Positions 56,383 to 64,000 of a stretch of 64,000 nt of DNA are shown here, in pieces. A program made the translations under genes and the position numbers. The first letter of the stretch is position 1. Each line of letters starts with the position of its first letter. The DNA comes from Oreohelix idahoensis. Taxonomy: Eukaryota; Mollusca; Gastropoda; Stylommatophora; Oreohelicidae. The stretch is from positions 118,501 through 182,500 of the forward strand of contig JAMPIV010013764.1 of assembly GCA_024509875.1 (NCBI GenBank). Reading direction: 5' to 3'. Under the pieces are notes generated by a model. It was not told the origin of the DNA. It saw only the letters and a program-made list of their open reading frames with translations, and ran no database searches.

Positions 56383-56604
56383 TCACAGTGTCTCTATTAT
56401 TTCTCTTGCCCATTGTCTTTTTTGCCCCTTCTTATTCCATGTCAATATTATTTTAGCAAGTCTTCTCAGTTTTCTCTCCAGTGCCCACGTAAGACCTACT
56501 ATTTCACTCATGGTCATTGCTAACTCTTTGGATATTCCAACTCTATTGTTAATTCTCGCTACGCTGTAAATGTCCTTACAAAGCTTGCATACCGCCGCTG
56601 ACAT
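56383..56604 (-). other. Short open frame with possible CENP-S-like histone-fold wording
   Basis: 73 codons beginning MSAAVCKLCKDIYSVA, then VGISKELAMTMSEIVGLTW and ERKLRRLAKIIL. The order of a KLC helix, a (F/I)SK...SE(I/L) helix and a basic helix resembles the small histone-fold kinetochore protein CENP-S, but identity is weak. An in-frame stop lies just before the ATG and no splice sites are obvious. If real it may be a pseudogene piece; coincidence is just as possible. Confidence 0.22.
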
Positions 56605-57032
56605 TCATCTGCCTGCCTTCTGCCTAGTAAATCGGTTGATACTCCAGCAATATGTTTTCTAACAACGGTGATAAGCTGAGATCGCTAACGTCATGATGAT
56701 GATGTTTGTTGTCTGTGCTCATTTCGTTTCTATAGTGCAATTTGTTGTCCTCGATGTTTTCATTTCATGTAATTATCTTGAGCTGTAGCTGGTTGTCTTC
56801 TCTGAAGGATGTATGCATGGTCTCTTCCTCTAGAGTTAGCCGTTGTGTACGTGGCGTAGCGAGTTGCTACTGTACCGTGATGTCAATTCCGAAGACAGGC
56901 GAGTTGGAATTAATTGCTAAATGTACGACTGACTTTGTAGATGTAGATGTGGCAGAAAATATCGGTTTCTCGGTGTGTCCAGTCTGCATAATGTTTTTGT
57001 ACATTCATTTGAACTGTACTTAATATTAATGG
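56605..57032. other. Unassigned sequence
   Basis: Contains (ATG)n at 56692-56707, possibly the tail of a LINE on the plus strand, and a chance open frame at 56742-57023 with no recognised domain. Confidence 0.4.
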
Positions 57033-58325
57033 TGTTGCGCTCATATTTTTTGGCGCACGGATTACGCATACCATGTAAAATGTTTTAATTGTCTGATGAA
57101 GATATATTCATCTTTGAATGCATGTTTTGGTCTTGAGGGACGAAACTCAGATTGGGCAATAAGTAGTCATTCTGTGAGTTATCGCTCTTTGTAGCGTTCT
57201 TAAAAATAGAACTCGGCGGAGGAATTTAGACTTACTTGAATCTATTCTGTGTTTGGTTAGGAATAGATTGTTCTTGCTTCAGAATGTCTATGGTCCGAAT
57301 CTATGTGTAGTGCTTGTCTATGTAGGACGAGTATGTCTTATATCTTGATATCTTAGTATGTTTAAGTGGAACTATTTGTTCTTGTACTGTACTGAAGGGG
57401 GTCAGGTGTTTTCGGCGGATGAAGAGAGGTGAGGGGGTGCTTCGGTTGTGTAGGCCTAGGGCGGGAAGTCATGTCGGAGAGATGCCCAAGAGTTTGTGAT
57501 CTCTTTAAGTTATTCTGGGGATGAAGATAGTTTCTTCCAGGATCGTTTAGTCCATGAGTTCCCCAGTTGTGATTCTATAACGCCGGGAGAGCGTTTTTGT
57601 GCTTGCTAGTGTATTTCTTATGACCAGGTAAAAAAACGTACTTTTGCTGACTTCGTTCATTCCTAGGCTTAAGATGGGCAGACGTTTACATGAACTTACC
57701 TATGAATATGTCGGGACGACATATTCTCTAGCAGCACTAAATATGTTTATATGCAGCAACTATGAGGACAGAATATGCTGATCCTTGTAGAATCATTTAT
57801 TGTTGATGAACAAAGCTTCGATTGAAGATTTGGCTATACACCCGTATAGTGAGTGATGCTCAACCGGGAACCAGCAGCCATTGTGGAATTCGATTGATTT
57901 TGGAATTCTACTTATTGTAAATCATTAGCAGAGAACGGGAAAACTTCCTTATTATCAGGTGATGATTGAGAGATCACTATTATAAAGAAATTAACATTAT
58001 CTTCACAGAGATTTGCTGTAATTTACCTAAAGGAATCTTCGCTAGAAAGAGATCCTGTTTAGGAGTCAAGTTTGAACAGTATTGCTTAATTGACATGCTC
58101 GGTCAGTAAGGTCTACTGACTGTATTTATAAACTATGGAAATCTTGGTGTTTACAGATGTTCCATTGCAAGATTATTCTTCATGAATGCTAATTTAGGAC
58201 GGTAGTCCATTGATCAATATTATGCTGTCTATGTCGACTCATGTTCCTGTATCTGTACCCAATCTGTCAAGTGTGTGCGTCCAATTAAACTATTGAAACG
58301 ACTACAGTGGTCTGCATTGGTGACA
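57033..58325 (+). mobile_element. Candidate LTR or solo LTR, about 1.3 kb
   Basis: Starts TGTTGCGCTCATATTTTTTG and ends near TCTGCATTGGTGACA. The last 100 bases resemble the end of the unit at 43.5-44.6 kb. TTGGTGACATAACG at 58317 could instead be a primer-binding site, which would make this a 5' LTR ending at 58316. No matching flanking duplication and no internal genes, so this is tentative. Confidence 0.33.
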
Positions 58326-58845
58326 TAACGTAATGAGTGAATGAGTGCCTTATACGGGTCAACACACGAACAGTCCACCATTCGCCTAACTCACACTTCA
58401 CACTCACACTCCATATTGGCATAACCCTGCGTCGGTTGAGTTGACTTTTGCTCCTCCTGGAGCCTCCATCATATTCACCACTGGTTTGCGTGAGGAGAAT
58501 GAAAGCAGTACTTTACAGCATGCCTGGTATACACAGTTACGATGAAGAAGAAAAAGAGAGTTATCAAATGGTATTTACTCATTTAAACGGTTTATTATTA
58601 CATGTATTTTATTTTTACTATTGTGTACGGCATTGGTAGAACCCTTCCATCTTCATTAACTATTTTTGAATGAGAAAATGCTGTTCTATTTACGCGGTTT
58701 GTATTTACACAAGGTTCTGTGGCACGCATGTATCGCGTAATGCAACAACAAAAGAACTCAACTGTAAAATAATTATAGGTTAACATAACGTGTTGAAAAG
58801 TACAAACATTCAAGATTAGAGATATAGATAGTAGATATAATAGAT
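58326..58845. other. Unassigned sequence
   Basis: A short frame at 58448-58639 is open in two phases and has no domain I recognise. It is followed by the GATA microsatellite. Confidence 0.4.
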
Positions 58846-58851
58846 AGATGG

Positions 58852-58945
<94 letters not shown>
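58846..58945. repeat. (GATA)n microsatellite, about 25 units
   Basis: Almost perfect GATA repeats, with degenerate copies on both sides to about 59000. Confidence 0.97.
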
Positions 58946-58947
<2 letters not shown>

Positions 58948-59107
58948 TAGACGTAGATGATAATAGATGATAGATTATATAGATAGATGATAAAGAGACA
59001 TTCTGCCCTTCCTCTTCTCTCTGTCTCATTATAGGTATAATAAAATCCTAAATGACCGTGGTAGACGTGATGCACAGATAGTAGTTTTTCTGCGTTCTCT
59101 TGACCAG

Positions 59108-59184
59108 GGTGCAATTTACATCTCTACAGAAAGCTCTATTCTGAAAATATATGTGGACAGATGCCACAGATTTGCAACCCGCGA
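59108..59184 (+). CDS. Semaphorin-5-like exon d (end of sema domain)
   Basis: A 77-base exon after the pyrimidine-rich acceptor TTCTCTTGACCAG and before GTAAGTAG. It begins on a codon boundary, as required by exon c, and ends with two bases of a codon. It encodes GAIYISTESSILKIYVDRC, the last propeller strand ending in the conserved cysteine (compare LYVSS...VVQVPLHRC), then HRFATR. An earlier AG at 59033-59034 would give the wrong phase and in-frame stops. The next exon should carry the PSI domain but is not seen before the window ends. Confidence 0.82.
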
Positions 59185-59909
59185 GTAAGTAGTTGATATT
59201 ACAATACTTCATGATTATCTTATTGTCTTCTAACTCTGTTCCTCAGCCTTTTATCCTTCAGCAATTTGAGCTCACAAATGTTGACGTAGTAAGTGTGTGC
59301 TGGGGGGTGGTTGAGAATCTTATTACTATCGTAGTTGATGTATGGCGGTATTGTCTCCCAACTCTGCAATAGTGATCCTTCCAACAATGGCCTAACTTAG
59401 AGTATAAAAATGAGGGTCTAAAAGGTATCAACCTTAGCTCATGATTACTCTTGGCAGAGATAAAAATAGTAGAATGATGTTTCTATTTAAGCCTAATAGG
59501 ATATTAAAGAAAATAAAGCATAACAACTGAGATCATCTAAGTTGCCATGAACTTATTATTCTCCAGCCCCTTCTGTATTTTATGAGCCCCAAGCTAAGGG
59601 TGATTCAGCAAATATAAATACTCTATATGGTTATGCATTTACAACAACATGATTCATACGGGTGCAGACATACAATTCACTCAATAGTGATTAATCAAAC
59701 TATAGATTTATAAATACTGATAAACAGGTTTAACAATCACTTATGAATTAATAATGTAAAATAAATATAGTTGTTTATAAAAAAAAGAAGCGAAGATATT
59801 TGTCCTCATCGGATGTTATTAAATTGTGGAGGATACTAGGAAACAAAATTTAAATGTCCATTGACTGTGCTGTACTTAACTGACGATGTAGTGTCAGTTG
59901 GCGTCTGTT
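59185..59909. other. Intronic or intergenic sequence
   Basis: AT-rich. It should hold the 3' UTR of the minus-strand exon at 59910-60249; a TATAAA variant on the minus strand near 59778 could be its poly-A signal. Confidence 0.4.
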
Positions 59910-60249
59910 TCAGTCGCTGTTTATTCCCACAAGTGCTTTGGACTGGTCTTTCTCTTCAATAGTCAAATATAGTGGCAGTAGCACGTTCAATGCTGTAAGG
60001 CTGTGGTAACTAGTAATGTTGCTAGCATCTTCAAGAACCGTCTGATGTAGGTGTCTAGCGAGACCTCTGGCAACGTGTACCACAAACAAAAATGAAACAA
60101 ATGCCTCAAGTACTGGGCCTCCTGATATGAACATCAGACGACCTCCGCTTCCATCCACCACTTCATCTTCCTCAGAGTGGTTAGCCTCCCTAAGCATTAA
60201 TTTTAGACCTATTGAGTCGGATAAAAGTGCTTTTAGAAGAAGGCGACAA
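59910..60249 (-). CDS. Probable last coding exon of an unrecognised host gene
   Basis: On the minus strand a strong acceptor (TATATATATTTCAG) precedes an open stretch of 113 codons ending at a stop at 59910-59912. Codon usage looks protein-like and the sequence is not repetitive. The product has a leading helix (LLLKALLSDSIGLKLMLREA), an acidic loop (EEDEVVDGSGG), a hydrophobic segment (LEAFVSFLFVVHVARGL) that could be a buried or membrane helix, and a tail ending ALVGINSD. I do not recognise the family. It is opposite in strand to the semaphorin, so it is either a neighbour or a nested gene. A decayed retroelement is less likely given the intact frame and splice site. Confidence 0.45.
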
Positions 60250-60272
60250 CTGAAATATATATAAATGTACAT

Positions 60273-60567
60273 AGAAAACTTACTAAAGTGTTAGTATAAT
60301 AAATATAAACACCATATCATCCTCCACTTCCTACTCTCTATGGAGCTTGGGGTCACCTTTGCTATTGGTCCTTTGTGAGGAAACCCGCACGAAGCAGTCA
60401 CCAGCCCTTGCAGTGGTGGTACCTGAGACACGTCATTTTAAGTGATGAGGTAGTTGCCACCTTCATTGACACTTTACATCATCAAACCATTTATATAATT
60501 CAAATATTAAATATAAAATGATAAAATGTACATATTGCAAAGTTCTCCTGTTGGGTAAATTAATATA
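60273..60567. other. Intron of the minus-strand gene or intergenic
   Basis: No further exon recognised on the minus strand. The GC-richer segment 60330-60440 has no clear frame. Confidence 0.4.
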
Positions 60568-60581
60568 CAGCCGTAATGCAT

Positions 60582-61833
60582 AATAATAATAGCCCCTTCA
60601 GTCATAACTGACTATGGGAATGCGCCCCTGAGGTGACAGCTCTCAGCTGCTTATTTTCCTGGTGCTCCTTTCGACGTTTTCTCCTCACCTCTGCTTCTTG
60701 TGTTAGCCTCTCTTCGCCCAATCTGAGGTGGCGCCGTAAATAGCATCGCCACTTAGTGCGATCGGCAGCTTTATCCCCCCATGTTGCTGGATCCATGTCC
60801 AGTGCCCTCATATCTCTCTTGCACACATCTTTGAACCTCAGCTGTGGTCGCCCAACTGTTCTCTTGCCATCTGCTAATTGTCCGTAGAAGATATCTTTTG
60901 GGATGCGACCATCATTCATGCGGCGAACATGGCTAAGCCAGCGAAGTCTGCGCTGTCTAAGAAGCGTATACATACTTTGAAGGCCAGCACGTGACAACAC
61001 CTCGACATTTGTCACTTTATCTTTCCACGAGATGCCGAAGATGCGGCGTAGACACCGCAGATGGAAGGTATTGAGCCTTTTTTCTTGCTTAGCATAGGTC
61101 GTCCAGGTTTCGCTGCCATATAGGAGTGTGCTGGTGACGCAGGCATTATATACCGCAGCTTTGGTCTTCATTGTGAGTTTAGAGTTTCCCCAAACACGCG
61201 ATGTGAGGCGGGCAAAGGTAGCTGCAGCTTTGCCAATGCGGCTGTCGATTTCTGTATCCAGTGAGAGTTTGTCATTGATGGTAGACCCTAGGTATGTGAA
61301 GTGGTGCACCACTGCCAATTCATAGTTATCGATAGTGATAACTGGTGCAGCACCCACATCCTGACTCAGCACATTCGTTTTCTTTAGACTTATTGTGAGG
61401 CCAAAGTCCTTGCATGCTTTAGTGAAGCGATTCATCAAGCTCTGAAGCTCCTGTTGGCTTTGAGTGACGACTGCAGCATCATCAGCGAACAACAAGTCTC
61501 TTATAGTGACCCTTCTGATTTTTGTTTTTGCCTTCAGCCTTGAAAGATTAAACAGACGGCCATCTGACCTAGTGTGAAGGCATATTCCTTCAGTTGCATC
61601 TCTGAATGCATGTTTCAAGAATAAGGCAAAGAAGATTCCGAAGAGGGTCGGAGCCAGAACACAGCCTTGTTTAACGCCACTTCGTATATCAATGTGCTGT
61701 GACGTGCTTCCAGCATATTGGACTGTTCCCTTCATGCCGTCATGGAATGACTTTATCATTTCCAGCATTTTAGAAGGGCAGCCTATTTTCAGGAGGATTT
61801 TAAAGAGTCCATCCCTACTAACCAGGTCGAATG
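60582..61833 (-). mobile_element. 5'-truncated LINE with 14-bp target duplication
   Basis: The 1252-bp minus-strand insertion starts inside RT motif A (AFDLVSRDGLF near 61830) and ends in (TTA)n at 60582-60592. A perfect 14-bp repeat, CAGCCGTAATGCAT, flanks it at 60568-60581 and 61834-61847. It carries the intact 388-codon frame 61768-60602: motif B (GVKQGCVLAPTLF), motif C (LLFADDAAVV), the thumb (FTYLGSTINDKLS), then the C-terminal region to ATSGAHSHSQL-like wording and a stop. The open frame shows it is recent. The clade (CR1/RTE-like) is not settled. Confidence 0.9.
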
Positions 61834-61897
61834 CAGCCGTAATGCATATAATGCCGTAATTGACTGCACCTAGTTTAAGAAGCAGTAACCCCTCAGA

Positions 61898-62113
61898 TTG
61901 ATGAATTTATGGCGTACGGATTTCTTTCTTCTATTTCCACTTGAGAAAGGTCCTAAGGCTTGGGTTTTGAGTATTATTATAGGAGTTTTATGCTTTCTAG
62001 TTTTATCAGCTACTCTTAATACTGTGGCCGGTCTTATAGGGTGTCCTGGTTATGATCTCTTAATCTGGTTGTCTATGATCTCTCCTTGTCAAAATTTGAA
62101 GTCAGTGAAGTAG
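61898..62113 (+). other. Open frame with one or two hydrophobic segments
   Basis: 72 codons. The stretch WVLSIIIGVLCFLVLSATL (about 61950-62010) is hydrophobic enough to span a membrane, flanked by EKGPKA on one side. It could be a transmembrane exon of the semaphorin, but there is no convincing donor site (next GT is GGGTGTCC at 62040) and the thrombospondin repeats expected before it are absent. Weak. Confidence 0.2.
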
Positions 62114-63246
62114 TCTTAAAATGCTATATATTATTAGTGAAATTGTGTCCCACTCACACATGCTGCTTTGCTGGAGAAAGCTCCAATCAGAAGTAGTTTA
62201 TCTTAGCATTTTCATTTAAAACCAACCACAAAATATAGTGTCTGATTTTGGTAGGAGTTTCCCCCACCCTCATGTAGAACATTACTTATGACACATAAGA
62301 TGTTCGCCTTACATGTGATTTTCAAACTAATTTGAACATCCTTCATGACCATATACGGTCTAGCCACTTCCTTTGTTACTTATCATGTTTAACAACTCAC
62401 TTTATCAGATCACTGATAATCTCCTCCAAGATGGTACTTTCTCGTAATGATTATTACCATAAAGTCAATCTGCCGGACATGTTATTCATTTCCGGTGCCT
62501 TAATCTTTAACAAGATGGTTATCTTCCAACATCCCCGACAAACATCTGGGTTTTCGCCCCATGCCATCTGGGATAACCAAGATTGATCTGTTATCTCTCA
62601 ATCGTGTGCCTGATGTAACAATAAGAATCTTGCTAAATGTAGACTCTTAATCCATCTGATTAGCGAGTAACCACACAAAAACGTCGACTTGGGGCTTTAA
62701 AACAGGTCTAACTGTCAGGTGTCACCGGACGGCTTACTACTGATACCATAGCATCATTCGTGCTAATAGTTATCAGTTAAATTAGGAAGAATAGTTACGA
62801 GGTTTTATTGAAATAAAGACTAGAGTTACTCTAGTATCAGATCGAAACTGAAACTAGGTTAAATAGCGACTCAACGCTATCCTTTGGCGGGAGTTGCTTA
62901 GCAACCGATGACGTAAATCGGTATAGCCGAGACCCTCCATAGGTAGGCATATGAGACCCAATAAAATAAATGAAGAATTATTAGATTGACCTACCAGAAA
63001 GGTGGTAAAAGCGCGCACCACGCTGCGATGGCAGATTTCGATATCCGAAATCAGTTGATCTACAGAAGTCAGTTTGTACGGACGCAGCCCTAGACCATAT
63101 AACTGCTGGTCTTAAAGTTATCAAGATATCAACTCTGTGTGAAACAGAAGTTTTATAAAGTTGGGAATTCATATTACCTGTAAGTACAGCTTCGTGTGAC
63201 TTTTTCATTTTTCAGAATAAAACCTAGTTAGGTCAGAAATGCCTAA
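62114..63246. other. Unassigned sequence
   Basis: No gene or array seen. The segment 62700-63240 is less AT-rich and contains AATAAA twice, and might be an LTR-like unit, but I found no matching second copy or flanking repeat. Confidence 0.35.
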
Positions 63247-63390
63247 ATGTCGGCAGAACGAGCTGAACTTATAAGAAATAAAAGGGAGCTCTTAAATGTA
63301 AAATTAGCTCAAATCATCAAAGAAGCAGAGGCTCAACTGTCATTTACCCATGAGTCGGATAAATCTAAGAATCAAACGCAAAGGAACTAA
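63247..63390 (+). other. Small open frame, 47 codons, possible element gag start
   Basis: Begins MSAERAELIRNKRELLNV and continues as a charged helix (KLAQIIKEAEAQL) to a TAA at 63388-63390. The helical, Arg/Lys/Glu-rich start is like the beginning of some BEL/Pao gag proteins. No supporting LTR or downstream pol is visible in the 600 bases that remain. Confidence 0.25.
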
Positions 63391-64000
63391 GCAAAAATAC
63401 TTACCCCAACCTGGATAGGCTACAGGGAGAAATAATAAATAACCACAAAGACGCATTTTTATGAGGATTTGTGAATGCATGCAAGTGACTTTGTTTGGAT
63501 TGTTAGTTACACAATAATAAACTGTTTACTGGATCCCTGAAGACTTTCTTGACTTCCTCCTGTTGAAGGTTTTACAGTAAATAGTGAACATAGAGTATGC
63601 TAATAAAAGTCACAAAACATTAAACACCACAGAGGAATTCTGGAACGAACTTGGGTAAAACATCATCAAGAATAACTATCTCTGGCAGTATACCAGTATC
63701 TTGACTTGAGTGATACAATAAACAAACACACAAGAAACTTGAACATATATGCCTTATAATTGAAAGAATGAATCTACACACCCCACGGTCACACAGGTAC
63801 CGTAGGGAAGACAAGATACGATAAGATAACTTTGGTCGATGAGAACGAAAAAAAGTGTGATAAAGAGCTGTTGTGGAAAAAAAGAAAATGAAGGGCACAT
63901 GAGAGGGTTGAAGTAGGTCGCAGGAAAATGTAACGTTCGAATATATGATTCGTCGCAGGGGGCGACTTTTCTAGTCATTGATGAAGTTTGTGGCAAAATT
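63391..64000. other. Unassigned sequence to the window edge
   Basis: AT-rich with chance minus-strand frames (63898-63620 and 63996-63754) that show no domain. Confidence 0.45.

Larger units (their letters stand above)
14802..59184 (+). other. Semaphorin-5-like gene, partial (four exons visible)
   Basis: Exons 14802-14937, 41442-41581, 47782-47980 and 59108-59184 fit together by splice phase (0, 2, 0 at the three junctions) and read through the second half of a sema beta-propeller without interruption. Wording matches class 5 semaphorins, transmembrane axon-guidance ligands that bind plexins at the cell surface: GSAVCVY, FNGPFKHQE, VVDHVQ, FLATEDG and TCLVEEI. The N-terminal half of the domain, the signal peptide, the PSI domain and the thrombospondin repeats are not seen and must lie outside the window or have been missed. 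Introns of 26.5, 6.2 and 11.1 kb are packed with transposons. All visible exons are intact, so the gene is probably functional. Confidence 0.8.

Noticed and set aside
58598..59029. 143-codon minus-strand protein with Ile-Tyr-Leu-Ser repeats
   Set aside because: Translation of the (GATA)n microsatellite.
59035..59107. Longer version of semaphorin exon d using the AG at 59033-59034
   Set aside because: It gives a phase incompatible with exon c and immediate stops in the required frame. The AG at 59106-59107 fits both phase and family alignment.

Overview
The window is animal nuclear DNA, AT-rich and dominated by mobile elements. There is no bacterial gene organisation. Introns carry GT/AG borders, and the repeats include a tRNA-derived SINE, several kinds of LINE, LTR retrotransposons with 5-bp target duplications, hAT-type DNA elements and several minisatellites. 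The mixture (RTE, jockey-like and HERO-like LINEs, a Gmr1-like LTR element, a class-5-like semaphorin) suits an aquatic invertebrate, perhaps a mollusc or another lophotrochozoan. I cannot name the species from sequence alone.

Host genes. Four exons on the plus strand (14802-14937, 41442-41581, 47782-47980, 59108-59184) have matching splice phases. Read in order they give a continuous C-terminal half of a sema domain closest in wording to semaphorin 5. They total about 550 coding bases in 44 kb, and the introns are filled by transposons. On the minus strand, 60249-59910 looks like the last coding exon of a second, unrecognised host gene.

Layout. 1-10 kb: LINE fragments, a SINE with a 14-bp duplication, a hAT transposase relic and large 33-, 40- and 52-bp tandem arrays. 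10.4-14.3 kb: a jockey-like LINE reverse transcriptase split by a 2.7-kb solo LTR and a 505-bp hAT MITE. 15.4-26.5 kb: another jockey-like LINE (minus strand) interrupted by an 8.2-kb LTR retrotransposon with integrase upstream of reverse transcriptase, and by an RTE tail. 27-31 kb: LINE tails, a 20-bp array grown inside a LINE end, and a 45-bp satellite. 31.5-38.6 kb: a minus-strand LTR element with a coiled-coil gag-like gene and no visible pol. 38.6-41.3 kb: a satellite array split by a solo LTR. 42-47.6 kb: LINE relics, a candidate solo LTR and a HERO-like LINE. 50-53.6 kb: a nearly complete RTE element whose 5'-truncated daughter lies at 3.8 kb. 54-64 kb: LINE relics, the last visible semaphorin exon, the minus-strand exon and a 5'-truncated LINE with a 14-bp duplication.

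How the parts relate. The mobile elements form a readable stratigraphy. Several insertions have exact target-site duplications, and in two cases removing the insert restores the reading frame of the older LINE beneath. LTR relatives of one family appear as a full element and as two diverged solo LTRs. The most unusual items are the integrase-before-RT element, which lacks a visible protease and integrase core but has near-identical LTRs, the gag-only LTR element with mosaic LTRs, and the tandem arrays that appear to start from transposon sequence.
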